DNA of 64,000 nucleotides from Camarhynchus parvulus (taxonomy: Eukaryota > Chordata > Aves > Passeriformes > Thraupidae): NCBI RefSeq assembly GCF_901933205.1, contig NC_044574.1, forward strand, positions 24,276,233 through 24,340,232, given 5' to 3'. Both the position numbers and the translations under genes were made by a program. Positions 43,345 to 57,331 of the stretch are shown piece by piece. Positions within the stretch are counted from its first letter, which is position 1; each line of letters begins with the position of its first letter. Below the pieces are notes generated by a model. The model was not told the DNA's origin, searched no databases, and saw nothing but the letters and a program-made list of their open reading frames with translations.

Positions 43345-46300
43345 GCTTCTTAATTTAATGGCAAAGTTTATTCATTTTTTAACAATTAAATGACAAAACA
43401 TTTAAAATTTGCAGTTCAAAACATGCACATTCACCAAATGCCAAATGACATTTAACACTGCATAGAACTGAATGTGTTACTAAAAGAACTATTTAAAAAA
43501 CACAGTGCATTTAACATCCAGTTAAAACTAAACCTGAGAAACTACCATAAACACCGAGTCAAAAAATCTTCATTCATGCAGCTTCATAGTTTCCACAACA
43601 GTTTCAGCAGTAATGGCTTAGTGGAGCTGTAAAACCTCACTTCATCTTGAATGCAAATTTTGCTGTTTCAGACTGACCGCTTTCTGCAGCGGTTAATACA
43701 TATCAAACACTGAAAATCGTTATGAAAAATTATGTTGAAGTAGAAAAACAATATTAACGCATTTATGGCTTCTATGCTACATTAAAAAAACACCATAAAA
43801 TATGACTTAAAAAAACCCCAACAAAACAAACTTGTTCTGGTCACAGCTTTGCAATTACAAATCACACTCTACATGGAAATACTTTTATTTCAGTATCAAC
43901 CCTCAAAAGTGCCCAACTTTGCATATCCTTGCTCAGATGAGTAGTCCTTATACTCACAAGCAGTCCAGTTGAACCCTATAAGAGTAGTGGTTTGCATAAG
44001 CAGGAACCAGGTTTGGAATGCTAAAATATTCCTTTGTTTAATAAAGATCTGTTGGTTAACAGCGAGGAAACTGGGGGAGCGAGGGCAGAGAGGGGGAAGG
44101 AGAAACTCATTTGTGGAGTTTTGTAACCAGTGAAAACACCCAGTACCAAGGAAGCTGAACTGACAAACTCATTTGCTTACACGGCACTAGCTTCTCAATA
44201 TATTATGAGCAGACTTTTAACGAAGGCATTAAAAAACAGGGATAAACAACCACCATGCATCGCCTCAGAACACTTAGTGCCTCATGCAGACAGAATGATA
44301 AATTCATCAGAACTACAACTGCTTTTACACAATACACAAGAAAAAAAGGGAAAAACTTTTCTCCTTAAATTTAACACATATTCCAAATTACTCTTCATTC
44401 AAGATGGGTTCAAATGTCATGATACACATCTTAAGACACTTAATGCTCATCTTTGTAACAAGGTGAATTTTATGGATGCATGTGGACATATAAGAATCTT
44501 CAGCTATCTCTTAGCGTTTCAAAATATTTTATTTATCATTTTATACAAATAGAATGATGACTAAGTATAAATCTGTTGAAACTGCTTTGCAAAAATATGT
44601 GTAAAATTAGGAAATGGCAAGAAAAAATTCCAGATACAAATTGTCAATAGGTTTGTTAAAATTTTTTCCAGTTACTCTTTCGAATAATTTCTATATATAT
44701 GTATGTATATATTTAAAAATAATCAAGCAAAAGTATTTATATAAGATACCCGATTTTTTAGTGGCACAGGTTCATCTTTTAGATGGAAGTTTTTAATATT
44801 AACTTGCAGTGCCCATGAAAGAGATGGAAAAGTCCACGTGAACTCTCTATTTAATACACTTTTGAATTTTGGAACAGTAAGAACAGAGGCATTGTTACGA
44901 GCATTTCCGCCTCAACTGTTCTTTTTTCCTTTAAACAAACATCAGCAGAATCCCCTTATTTTAACAAAGGTATGACATACTAACAGGATGGAACTAGATT
45001 ATATTACTGTGTACTTAATATGAAAATAAAGTGCATATTGTATACTTGGCCTGATTTAAAAATGGGCACACATAGATAAGATAATCTTGTATTTTAAAAT
45101 GGAATTGTATGAGCAATCAAAACCCACTATTTTTGCCACATTTGTCTTTTCTGCTATTTTTAAGAAGTGGTATCTTTCAACCACTAATTATCAGAAAAAG
45201 TACAAGACAGGGGAAAAAATCATCAGAAGTAGTAAAAAAATGCACTTTGTGAAATACTCTTTCAAATTCTGAAAAGATGTAAGCATGAAATTCTGTGATA
45301 AGATTATCTTACAAACCTTTAAATTAGTCTAAATTTAGGATCTGGAGTTGTTTCAGTAATTTTCTTCCTTTTTAAGGTAGTTAATTTGGGATGTACTGTG
45401 TGTTGTTTTCTTCAAACTGTATTACAATGGTAAGACAGAATTTTATTTCATAGGAAGAATAAGAGACCATGTAAATATCTCACTGCATGTATTTCACAGT
45501 GTATTCTAATCCATATCTGCATAATTAGCAATTCAACCAATTAGAACAGAAAAAAAATTTCCCATGAAGAGACTATGTATGGATTAATTTTATATGAATT
45601 AAGTACACAGAAAGATTATAAAGGAGCAACAGTGTCATGGTTAATTTCAGAAATGTTTTGAAGGTGGTCATTGTCCCTTGGATGACAGCAAGTAGGGATC
45701 CCTGTTTTAGGAAAGGGGCATGCCCCCGAATTTTTTCTTGCCTTAGGTCAAGTGATTTGGCCCTCCCATATTGATCCATCTATTTATCTATGCCTGCAAT
45801 GGCTTTTCTGAAGGCAGTTCTTGTCTGCATGACTGACTAGCAGTACTGTTTCTAGTTCCCTTTCTCCTTGTGCCTGCTGTTTAGAGATCACTCCGGGCTA
45901 GTGAGAGGAAGACACTGCATAGCAGGGATATGAAATGCAGACTGCCTTGCCACTGATACACCTTCCTAAATACGGACTTTCATATACTGCCTTCTGTTGG
46001 GTTTTCTCTGTGTAATTTTAAGTTTCTCTCAGAATGGAGGATAAGAAACTTGGATAGTGAGATTAATTACATGTTAAGCATTTAGCTACATGAAAGGCAA
46101 GGAGGTAAAGTCACCTTTAGTATATGACAAATGAAGGAGGGCAGAGAAAAGATGGGACCAGATGACTTGTTATGATTTGGAGAGCAAAGAGGAAATACTC
46201 AATTAAACAGATCACTGGGGATATTGTTGTTCTGCTTTTCCATCTGGTTGATCTCCATTGAAAGGAAAAAAAAGATAATTCCTATGCAATTCACAAAAAT

Positions 46301-47725
46301 TTACTTAACAGTATAACCAACTGCTACTATAGAAAATAGTATTTTTAATGTAATTGTGGTGGCCTTTAAACCCAGAATTAAACATGGACTAAAGAGAGGC
46401 AAGAATTAGCTAAATTTTAAAGTTCAAGTAGCCTTTCTTAGTTTGAAACCTGACGGTTGTTGGATGGTAATAGAGATATACCAAGTGTAACTAGTTAAAG
46501 CATGTATCACAATGTTCTCATTTAATACCGTCCTCTTTTTTTTTCCCTCATACCAGGTGTGTATCTTTTCCTGAAGTCACTTCCTCTCCATTTTAATTAA
46601 AGGTGAGAGTATATAAGTATTCTGCATGACCAATAAGTTGTAAAGAGACTGCTGCAATGTATTTCACACCTTTATAGGAAGTGACTTTAGTGCAAATAAA
46701 CCAGTACATACCACAGACTAGCAAAGGGCATGCTTTGCTCTGTATTTCAATGTATGCATTTCAAATAATCCTAGTATAAAAATGTTGAAAATTTGATTAA
46801 TTTTAAAAAATAAGTTTAAACAAACTTTCTTTTGAACCTACAGTATAAGCAGATACAACTAAGCATCACAAAAATAATTAAGTTTGCTAAAGGGAAGTAA
46901 GGCAGAGCAATTCTTAAAAACTGAATAAAGTATTACGTGTACTCCATCATACAAGTTGGCAGCCATATTCAACATACACAATACTAAATGAAAATAAGGG
47001 GAAAGCTTGTATAAGGCCAAAGGTGCAAAGACTTGCAGTTTTGAAAGCAAATGCCAAAAAGGCCACTCAAATTAGACTCACTATACCTTCTCCTCAAGTG
47101 TGGAGACTCAAGCATGCAGTTCTGAGATCAGGACTGGAGATAGTTTCCTTTCAAACTGTTTCTAACAGAAAACATTTATGGAACTTCTTTGGCAAATGTT
47201 TTTAGATTAGTTTGACACAAACATCTATGAGCATCTTGACTCAAAATCGTTCTTAAAGAAGGTGAATTAACACCATTAAGATACTGGGTTTTTTTCAGCA
47301 CTTGTTGAAATCAAAGGCTTGTTATCAAATATATTTAAATATATTAACACTTAAAAACCTTCACAGATGCTAGTTGATCTGTCAATGTAAAGTACATTTA
47401 GCAATCTGACCACTGCCTTTCTAGTGTATGACCAGTATTGATCCAATTTCATTGTAAAATAAGCAAGCTGGCAAGATACAAGGTAAATTCCAATCTGTTT
47501 ACAAAGGCTAAGCAAATACTTGTTAAAAATTTAGAGATGGTGTGTTACAGTATAGTTGCACAGTGCTTATGTCTACTGAATACACAAATCCAAACTTTAT
47601 GGAACAAGACCATCATAGATCTTTCAATGTCTGATAACTGGACCATGGTCACAGCTCCCAGCAAAGATCTAGTAGCCTGTCTCACAAAAGTAACAACTAA
47701 GGCCTAGATGTCCAGCTGTGTTCCT
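43345..47725 (-). other. ATP8A1 3' UTR (predicted, about 4.4 kb)
   Basis: Extends from the ATP8A1 stop codon to the distal AATAAA on the minus strand. AT-rich, with no transposon, which suits a long 3' UTR. ATP8A1 transcripts are known for long 3' UTRs. It contains a TATATG-type microsatellite at about 44,692-44,712. Other AATAAA hexamers on the minus strand (for example near 45,444) may give shorter forms. Confidence 0.65.
43367..43372 (-). terminator. ATP8A1 poly(A) signal AATAAA (minus strand)
   Basis: TTTATT on the plus strand, the last good consensus hexamer before the spacer. Cleavage would fall near 43,345. Chosen because sequence character and length fit; not proven. Confidence 0.5.
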
Positions 47726-50700
47726 TCACCACTCCTCAGGCCTTTGCTTTGTGGTATCGTAAGCTCTTATGACTTCAGACTGGGAAACAATCCCATTTTC
47801 ATCTTGAGAGAAGGCGTAGCCATCTGCAGATATAAAGTGAAATAGAAACAAATTAGGTTTGATAATTTTAATTTTTTTAAAAACTTTAATAAAAGCAACT
47901 TAACAAAGGTGAACAGAAGGGAATAAACCTCTTTTCAACCATAAGTAAAATACTGTGCCATTTCTTACAGAATTTTGCAGTTATAAAACAGCCAAAAGAG
48001 CTCTGCACAGTACCTTAGGTATGAAGGGCAACTTAACCACAGACAAAGAATATGGTCTAATGGGTTTAGGATATTAATATTTGTCAGTGAACACTTACGA
48101 AGCAAATTTTGCTGCAAAGAGTCAGAGCGATACAAGTTCACGTGGTTCTTCTTAAAAACATTCTTCAGTAGTTGGGCTCTTTCAGTTAAGCTAGAGACAA
48201 AGTAGACACACAAAAAATATTTACTTACTAATTACCCTATCTCTTTATGTTTGAGTCTGCTCAATGGGAATTAATTGTTAAATGAGAAGTGTCCACCCTC
48301 CTATTTCTTTCTATATTGTGCCTAATGAATTATTAAGATGATGATTAAAAGCTTGCACGAGGACAGATTATTAAGTTCTGACCCCTGGTAATGATTTTAC
48401 TTGTCATAGTGCGGGCAAAATATCTGTCTGAAACACTGCTGTGTGCTGACAACACAAATAAATTAATAATACTGTGAACCTTTGAGTGTGATTCCTTTAG
48501 AAACACACAATGTAAAGGGAAGGCACTGTCTTCCTTGATGTAGCACAGCTTGAATAGTGCCAGCCTGAATTAGTCTTTTTTATCTTCCATAGAAAGTGTT
48601 CCCAGCCTCTATTGACACAGTACCCAAAGGGATGGGAAATGAGTGGAAGGCAAGCCACGTTCATGGTTATCAGCTGTGTGTACAGAAACATTATTTCCAT
48701 TAAAAGTGTTCTAGAAAGGAGCTTTCCCCAGGAAACTCTACAAGGTGTTTTTCTGGAGATCATACCCAAATAAAAGACTACTATTGCTGCTAAGGTTGAC
48801 CACCTCAGCCCATCTCCTTCCTTCCCAGCACTACTGAGTTTGTTGTGTTGTATGATTACTGTGCTTTAGTGTGACTCAAGGTACTCCCCATTTCAGCCCA
48901 AGTGGAAAACAGGAGCATTAAACATTTTTTAAATTGAGGCTCAAGAGTCAGCCAAATGCTGCAAACTATAGTGAAATGAGTAGCAAAGGTATTGGGTTTC
49001 CTTTCTGTCTTTCTTGCACTAAAGTTCTCTCTAATAGGAACATACATTACTAAATAAATACCAGGTACATGAGCCATAGCTAAGAAAAATTTCAAAATCT
49101 GACAGTTTTAATAACATATTAAACATGTGCAAGGGACTGTATTAAAAAAACTCAAAAAAACTCTTCAGTGTCCTCTTGATTTGTTATTCACTGTGAATTA
49201 CAACCTGCATTTCAAGAAATACCAATCTATCACTTAAACACTTCAAATGCTGAAAAATCCAGCCCCCTCTCCATGTAAACTGGTCTAAAATTAGTTCAAT
49301 TTAAAAAGAGATGTATCTTATGTATAATGTGAATAGACAGTGATTTGATATTGCTACAGTTTTGCTGGATTAGCAAAGTTGTCTCTTGTGCAATGATGTA
49401 GTAAGAAAAACAGATTTCACACACCTTATGTTACCAAGTTTTGACTACTCAAATTACTTCTTAATATTATTGTCAATTAGCTCAACAGACTTACCTTCCC
49501 AGACTATCAACCAGACTAAGTAGTGCAAGGAAGGGAACTAGACTGCTTTCCTTACTAGATTACCATTCAAGACACTAAATTAGAAATGTTCATTCTTTCT
49601 GTTTAGAGCTGGAGAGACTAATGGTTTATCTCATCTTTCTGTTCCCCTCTAGTCTGGTGGTTAAAGCATATGGTGAAAGCTTGGCTTTTTTAAGTTGGAA
49701 AAGGAAAATAAACCTACTATTTCCACACCCATAGAGGAATGCTAACTGGAAAATCTACAGGGTAAGATGATAGGCTGGGGAAACTGCTTCTGTGGCCGTG
49801 TTTTGAATGAAAAGATGGAATGAGACTTCCTTGTAAGAAAAACAATTAGGTACCAATTCCAGGAAGGTAGTTGGCATCTACTGACTGAATTAAGAATGGA
49901 GAGGCTGAAGTACTGCAACACATCTTACTCTCAGTGCTTTCCTAAGCTAACTCTCTGGAGATTTTTTTTCATCCTGCTTGCTCCTCTATGCTGTGTAGGA
50001 GCTTTCTTTTTTAGTTCAGAGCTGTAAACCGTTTAAGTGACAACATTAATAAAAAATTAGGGACTGAAATCAAAACTGTAAGAATACAGAGACTGAATAA
50101 ATAAATCAGTATTTTCATGTAAAACTGGAAGCCAAGGAGTGGAAGACTATGGATACACTTAGTTACAGTTATCAGCTGCATCTCCTTTGCTATACATCTG
50201 TGAAATCCTTATTAATGTGAGCTGAAATAGAAAATTTCTATGAAATGTTTGACATAAATAAAAAATTCTTAAAAAACTAAATAAAAATATTTTATTTAAA
50301 ACATTATCATGTCTATTGTACCATTCTTGGTACCATCATTCCTTGCTTGTATTCCTGAATGGAATGTTCAGATTGAATCAGAGAATCACTAGGCTGGAAG
50401 AGACATTCAAGATCATCGAGTCCACCCCATGCCCGAACACCTCAACTAAACCATGGCACCACAGGGAGTGCCACATCCAGTCTCTGTTTGAACACATTCA
50501 GGGATGGTGACTCCACCACCTCCCCAGGCAGACCATTCCAGTACTTTATCACTCCTTCTGTAAAATCTTTTTCCTAACATCCAACCTATATTTCCTTGGC
50601 ACAGCTTGAGACTGTGTCCTCTGGTTCTGTCAGTTGCTGCCTGGAGAAAGTGACCAGCCCCCACCTGATTACAACCACCTTTCACGAAGTTGTAAAGAGT

Positions 50701-53700
50701 GATAAGGTCATCCCTGAGTCTCCTTTTCTCCAGGCTAAACACCCCCAGCTCCCTCAGCCGTTCCTCACAGGGTTTGTGTTCCAAGCCCCTCAGCAGCCTC
50801 GTTGTCTCCTCTGGACACCCTCAAGTGTCCCAACATCCTTCCCAAACTGGATATAGCACTCAAGGTGTGGCCTCACCAGTGCTGAGTACAGGGGAAGGGT
50901 GACCTCCCTGCTCCTGCTGGCCACACTGTTCCTGATCCAGGCCAGGATGCCTTTGGCCTTCTTGGCCACCTGGGCACACTGCTAGCTCATGTTCTGGCTG
51001 CCAACGAGTACCACCAGGTCCCCTTCTGCCTGGGCACTGTCCAGCCACACCATCCCCAGCCTATAATGCTGCAGGGCGTTATTGTGGCCAAAATGCAGGA
51101 CTGGGCACTTGGACTTATTAAACATCATCTTACTGGACTCTGCCCACCCATCCAACCATTCCAGGTCTCTCTGCAGAGCCCTCCTACCCTCCAACAGATC
51201 AACACACATTCCCTGCTTAGTGTCATCTGCAAATTTACTCATGAAAGACTCAACGCCCTCATCCATGTCGTCAATAAAGGCATTGAACAGAAGTGGCCCC
51301 AGCACAGACTTCTGAGGACACTGGCCCCAGCTGGATGCAGCAGCGTTCACCAGCACCCTCTGGGCCCGGCCATCCAGCCAGTTCCTAACCCAGCACAGAG
51401 TGCTCCTGTCCAAGCCATGGGCTGCAGCTTTTCCAGGAGTGTGCTGTGGGAGACAGGGCCAAAGGCCTTGCTGAAGTCCAAATAAACAACATCTACAGCC
51501 TTTGCATCCACCAGCTGGGTCACCTGGTCATAAAAGGAGACCAGGTTGGTCAAACACAACCTACCCCTCCTAAACCCGTGCTGGCTGGGTCTGATACCCT
51601 GGCCATCCTGTAAGTGCTGTGTGATGACATTCAATATAAACTGTTCCATAACCTTACCAGGTACTGAGGTCAGGCTGACTGGCCTATAATTGCCAGGATT
51701 CTCCTTCCCACCCTTCTTGTGAATGGGCATCACATTGACCAGCTTCCAGCCATCTGGGATCTCACCAGTGAGCCAGGACTGTTGGTAAATACTGGAGATC
51801 AGGTTCGCAAGCTCATCTGCCAGCTCCCTCATCACTCTGGGATGGATCCCATCTGGGCCCACAGATTTATGAACATCCAAATGGTTCAGCAGCTCTCTGA
51901 CTGCCTCCTCCTGGATAACAGGGGAACTATTCTGCTCCCTGACATCATCAACCAACCCAAGAGGACAGTTGTCTGGAGGACAAGCCATCTTCCCACTAAA
52001 GACTGAGGCAAAGAAGGCGTTAAGCACTTCTGCCTTCTCCTCATCTGCAATTACTGAGTCCCCTCCCTCATCCAATAGAGAAAAAAGGCTGGTCTTACCC
52101 TTCCTTTTGCCATTAATACATTTATGAAAACATTTTTTATTCCCCTTTACAAAAGTTGCCAAATTAAGTTTGAATTGACCTTTGGCCTCCCTAATTTTTT
52201 CCTACATGCTCTAGCAATCCCCTGAAATACTTCCTGAGAGACCTGACCCCCCTTCCAAAGATTATACATCCTCTTTTTATTCCTAAGTTCCTTCACAACC
52301 TCGTTGCCCATCTAGGCTGGATGTTTGCCTTGTCAACTCATCTTTTGGCACACAGGGACAGTCTGTTCCTGTGCCCTCAAGGTCTCTGTTTTGAAGCACA
52401 CCCGCCTTTCCTGGACCCCTTTGTTTCTAAGGGCTGCTTCCCAAGGAACTCTCTGAATAAGTCTCCTAAATAGGCCAAAGTCTGCCCTCTGGAAGTCCAA
52501 TGTGAAAGTCTTATTGATGTTCCTCCTCATTTCACCACATTTCATTGCTTAAATGCTAAGCAGTGAAAAGACTACCTTAAATTTTTACAAGAACATGAAG
52601 TATGCACATATCTTAATTAATGTATAATGAAGTTCCCACTGCACAGATCTGATTGCTGGTAAAGAAAACACAAAATACATAGGAAATATACTTGAGAAAA
52701 GTATTAAATTCTGCTCCTTTTCTATACTTGAAATGCTGTGGGCTCTCTATTACAAATCACCCTGTTGCCATTCAAAAGCATATTTAAATATCTACTTGTG
52801 AAGCCAAGAAAACATGGTTTCATAATTAACCAATGTTAGATCACAGTAACTAAATGCCTGTGGCTCATTATGTGTACCTATATGGACAAGCAGAATAATT
52901 ACTAATTTTGAACATTAGATGTATACCTTTACAGGCAATTAAACACAGTTATAGAAAAAATATTATTTTATGAATTCCTGTAACCCTCACAGTAAAGAAT
53001 TTCTTCCTAGTATCTAAACTAAACCTACCCTCTTTCAGCCCTATCTCTACATGCCCTTATAAAATCTCTTGGCTTTCTTGTAGATTCCCTTCTCAGTAAA
53101 CATTCAGATACACACTGATTACAACAGCTATCCAATACAAGAATCCTGACCTGTTATCTGTGGAAGCTGAGGCTTCTATTTTGTGTTGTAGTATTTCTAA
53201 GATGGGAGTGGACAGAGAGGAAAAGTTTCTGAGTTATCTTTCTCACTGTTTCCCAGTTATCTTTTAATCATGCAGTGATTTATATATTCTTAGGTTATTC
53301 TGGCATTTAATGAGAATAAATCCCTTCTGCTATAACAGAAAAAGGTACTCCCACAGATATGCATACACTAAAATAAAAAAGTCTCATGTCATCTCAAGCA
53401 GATGTAGAGGACATTCCTCACCCATTTAACTACTTACTCTGTACTGGTAACTAATAATCTGAGCTTCTGCAATTTAGAAGACTCAAGAGTGTTTACAAAA
53501 TTTGAATCAAATTTTAGATGCAAGTAAGTCAGTTCATCAGACCATTTCTTTAACAATGAATACTTTCTCTATAAAAGGTAAAGTTTTGGCTCTATCACCT
53601 GAATTTTAATACATTAAAAAAATAATGGAGGGAATAAAATCTTGAGAGATATTGACTTGTGTAACATCCAGTGATTTGCATATAAGGTGGATGCTTGTAT

Positions 53701-56314
53701 CCTTCAGAAATGCTTGTCAAAAAGTAACTTTGTGGAGAAGAATTAGATCTAAGAAAGACATTCTGGCAGGTAACTAAACAGCTGTCATGGAGCCTTCATA
53801 ACTATTTAACTGTGGGATAAAAAGATAATTACAAAAGTGGTGGTGAAAACACCAAGTTCATTTTACCTATATAAGAAGGGATTTGGAAGACATGCTGTGT
53901 GTAGAATGAGGGAAAAGCATCCTGCCTAGACAGCTGAAGTTAAAGTAGCTGAATTGGAATACAAGGGAAATCTTGTGAATGCAAGTATAAAATACTAAAA
54001 AGGTAGGTTACCTTACTTTTTTCTATACCCACAAGATGTTCCCCTTTTAGCACCATATTTGCTTTCTTTTCTGCAACTTATTCTTCTACAGCTTTTGCTC
54101 TTTGCAAAAGAGGACAGAGCATACATTGCTTCAAAGCTCAGCACACTGATAGCTGAGTGGGTTAATTTGGAGGAAGAGATTTCCCTCAATCTGATTGAAT
54201 GACCATTGCCACCGGAGGAAAGCATCTGAAGCAATCAATTTACAGCACCTTTAAAAGCAAGAGAACTTAATCTTTCAAGCAATGGTTAGGTCTGGCAATG
54301 ATGAAGGAAAAATAAGCTTGAAGGAGGAATTGCCACCAACTAGGAGATTCTACAGTACATCCAGTGTGAAGCTGCTGCTACAAAGAGAAATATAGAGCCC
54401 GAGAGGAGACGGCATGCAGGTGTGTCCTCTTCTGTAGCCCACCACACTAGACTAGGTGCTCCATGGGTGTCAGGATGAGCTTCCAGGCCTCTTGAAACCC
54501 CAGTTCCTTGTTACCAGGAAAGATGAACCCAACTAGAGACAAAACATTATTGTGAAAGTGCTCACACAAACCCCATTAAAAATGATGGTTATCACCTTGT
54601 ATCTGATGTAACTTGATCTCAACCTGGTAAATCCTAGTAAACTGATTCCCACTGGACTGGAAGAGGGATACAATAAGATTGCCAAAGTAGCTTTATGAAC
54701 AAAAGGTACTTTCTGAAAATTGAACCTATAGTAAAAGAAATGGCTGCGTTTTTTCTGGTCTCTTTCTGTGTATAGCTTGGTAGGAAAAAAGCCTTCTTGG
54801 CTATGCTTTTTGCCATGAAGATACTAAAAGAACAGCAGTCCAAATAAAAGAAAGAACAGGAAAATCAAGTATCAGCAGTTTTGGCTTTTTTTTAGACTTC
54901 ACAAAACTCATGAAAATGAAGACAAGAAAAGAAAGCTCTAGCTCAGCCAGACGGCACTAATGAATTGGAAGGGGGGGAGAGGGGGATTTTGTCATCTCAT
55001 ACATTCAGTGAGTGCTTGCTACAAGTTCAGCTTGGGGTTAAAAAGTCTGAAATATTTTAGTGAGTGCACACCTTTATGCTGAGTTTACATGTAGAAAATG
55101 TCCAGTTTTTCAGTTTTACCTTCTCCCTTTTAAATTATCTGCCTGGTTCATGAAAGAGGACATAACAAGGGAATTCTTGTGGAGTCTTAAGTTAAAAATT
55201 TTACTTACTTAATATAGGTTATTCAAATTAGTTTGCTCTGGACTGGAATTAAATAAAAAACCAGCTTGTTAAATTCAATTTCAGAAAATACTAGATACAT
55301 TTTTTGTTTTTTCCTATGCTACTCAGCAGCTTTTATAGAATTTAATTTTTGTTTCTTCTGCTTAGGCCCTGTTTATGGCTATACTAGAAAATGATGCAGA
55401 TTTAAACTCATTTTGTTCTAACCCATTTTCTTCTTATTTTGTTTGTGATTCAATTGTTAACACAGTCAAAAGTCACAGAATTAAAATTGCACCTCAAGCT
55501 TGTTTTATACATAAGAACCAGAAACCAGTCAGCTACAAAGAAACACATCAGTTAAAGCTTTTGGTAAAACCTCTATGTAAGCCTATGAAAAAACACATAG
55601 GTTCAGTAGACCTGAAGGTCCTTCACAGATGCTTTTCATTTGTACAGCTTTTGAAAACTTTTCGCCTTTGATACATGTATAAAGCTAAAAATATTTAGCT
55701 TTGTTTTTTAAGACAACGTTCTACAGATTTTTACTGTACCTCTTGCCATGCACAACTGCCCCAGGATCCTCAGACTTTGCTTCCAACTCCTGAACTTCAT
55801 CTACCAGTGTCTTGTAAGTAGCTCTCTTTACTCTGTAAGTACATACAAAATACTGCCACACTTACTCTTCTTGAAAGTAGAACAACAGATAATTTTAATG
55901 CTTGTATAAATATTCAATTTATAAATCCATCTCCCCCTTAAAACTAAGGAGAAATATAAAAAAACAAATCTAAAGAACATATTTTATCATCTGTTCTTGC
56001 AAATTAGAAAGAGAAAATATTTATTAATAAAACACTACAATTATTTGAAACTTTAAAATAGCTACAAGTCTTGTTAATGAAGTTTTTAAAAAACAATGAT
56101 GGTAAAAAAGAATTTTATAAAATCACCAGAATTTATCTTAATTTGTTTTTTATTATATTAGTAATTAGAACACACATTTAAAAGTCAGTACTCTCTTCTG
56201 TAAACACTGGCATTTCCGTACTCACACTTTGTATACTATATCAAGAAGTAAAGCTGTCATAGGAATACACAGAAGTCCCATCCAAAACACTCCAGAGCTG
56301 AACATCATAGCTGC
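47726..56314 (-). CDS. ATP8A1: ATP8A1, phospholipid-transporting P4-ATPase IA, last four coding exons (partial)
   Basis: Exons in transcript order are 56,314-56,226, 55,832-55,740, 48,190-48,099 and 47,823-47,726 (ending in TGA). The phases join exactly (0/2, 2/2, 2/1, 1/stop), giving the C-terminal ~123 residues. Exon 1 encodes the last transmembrane helix ([20 protein letters not shown], then LLDIVYKV). Exon 2 encodes the [18 protein letters not shown] linker. Exon 3 encodes [20 protein letters not shown]. Exon 4 encodes [20 protein letters not shown] and ends QRPEEW. The family flips phosphatidylserine and phosphatidylethanolamine to the cytosolic leaflet with CDC50A (TMEM30A). The GYAFS-containing tail is the autoinhibitory segment. 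Donors are GTGAGT, GTACAG and GTAAGT; all acceptors are AG. Catalytic domains lie beyond the right edge. Confidence 0.97.
47824..48098 (-). other. ATP8A1 last intron
   Basis: 275-bp intron splitting the His codon just before GYAFS. Donor GTAAGT, acceptor CTGCAG. Confidence 0.93.
50374..52550 (-). mobile_element. CR1 LINE, 5'-truncated 2.2-kb copy
   Basis: Lies in the same orientation as ATP8A1. The plus strand opens with 'tgaatcagagaatcactaggctgg', the reverse complement of the tail of a CR1 subfamily different from the copy at 27,798. The minus-strand frames, read 5' to 3', are [17 protein letters not shown] (52,333-52,545), the reverse transcriptase (51,347-52,162, then 50,982-51,413), and [18 protein letters not shown] (50,446-50,784). 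The endonuclease and ORF1 are missing. Stops and frameshifts make it inactive. Confidence 0.95.
50982..52162 (-). pseudogene. CR1 ORF2 reverse-transcriptase remnant
   Basis: Frame 52,162-51,347 contains reverse-transcriptase motifs in order: [44 protein letters not shown] and [12 protein letters not shown] frameshift near 51,410 passes to frame 51,413-50,982, which has [15 protein letters not shown] and the catalytic FADDT (51,219-51,233). In the first frame the usual Asp after SKAF is Gly, another sign of decay. The reading frame then ends at a stop shortly after the GDLVVLVGS block. Confidence 0.9.
52981..53100 (-). mobile_element. CR1 scrap
   Basis: The plus-strand text 'cctcacagtaaagaatttcttcctagtatct' and 'ctaccctctttcagccctatctctacatgccctt' is the reverse complement of the CR1 3' untranslated and ORF2 end. 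It lacks both termini. It lies 430 bp from the large CR1 copy but is a different part of the element, so it is a separate insertion or rearranged piece. Confidence 0.82.
55833..56225 (-). other. ATP8A1 intron of 393 bp
   Basis: Splits the Val codon after the last transmembrane helix (GT|A). Donor GTGAGT, acceptor TTACAG. AT-rich with nothing else visible. Confidence 0.93.
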
Positions 56315-57308
56315 CTGAAGAGAAAATGCACAAAATGCGATGTCATGACAAGAACTAGCAAAAAAAAAAAAAAATCTTAGAAATATCAAGTAGTTTGTGG
56401 AGGCTATCAAAAGCAAATTTACATGAATCATTCTAGTCCGACTAACGTGAAATAGAACTTGAACTCCTTTCTAAAATCCCCTGAGTAGCAACATAAATCC
56501 AGTAAATAGTAAGCACTATTTCATGTCAAGAAGCTGGTAGAAAGATACACTGCTTAGCTCTTTGCATGGGGGTATCACCCCTCCACAATGCTGCTCTATG
56601 CCACTGATTGCAGGCTTTTCCATTAAAATCAGATTTATGAAAAATCCACCCTTTTCCAACTTTCTCAATACATCACGAGCATAGTTTTTCAATTTGCAAT
56701 CTACTCTAACAGGATGTAACAGTTTCTGACCCTTCATTTGGATACTGGACACTGTTACAATTACCCTGCAATATAACTTGGATCAAAGTTTTCTCCCACA
56801 GAACTTGCTGTACCACAGTTCCCACACTGCCAGAGACTCCTGTTAAACAGATTGCTTAAAAACAAGAAATAAGGAAACAACTATTTATGTAATTACGAAA
56901 ATATGCAACATATTGTTAAATGAAGATCTAACACCTTAATACATGGTGAAATATTTGAAAACCACGTAATCGTTTTTATCTGTGTATTTGTTTCTTCTGT
57001 ACACCACTATATGTAATACATAGGAATTTCTTCTGTTCACAACTTGTAGAAATACTAAAACAACTCTGCAGAAATACTAAAAACTAAAACATATTGAATG
57101 GCCAAAACAAACATCACAATATATGGACATCAAAGAAAAAATCTCTTTACCCTTGTAATTCACACTGAAATGTCTACATTGATAATATGATGGATGCAAA
57201 GAGTATGATAAATACTTACTGAAGCATGTTACTAGGGGTTTGAATTGTAGTCAGTATTAGAAATAATTTTATAATGTAATTTGATTGCAGAGAAGTTGAA
57301 AGTAACAC

Positions 57309-57331
57309 CACTACACAACAGTAGTGTAGTG
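57309..57331. repeat. Short hairpin
   Basis: CACTACAC (57,309-57,316) and GTGTAGTG (57,324-57,331) are perfect 8-bp arms around a 7-nt loop. Confidence 0.8.

Larger units (their letters stand above)
48191..55739 (-). other. ATP8A1 intron of about 7.5 kb with CR1 insertions
   Basis: Separates the GAVVHGK exon from the SLTERAQ exon, splitting the Ser codon (AG|C). Contains the 2.2-kb CR1 copy at 50,374-52,550, a second CR1 scrap at 52,981-53,100, and otherwise AT-rich sequence in which I see no exon. A 73-codon minus frame at 54,013-54,234 and a 98-codon plus frame at 55,375-55,671 are unassigned. Confidence 0.9.
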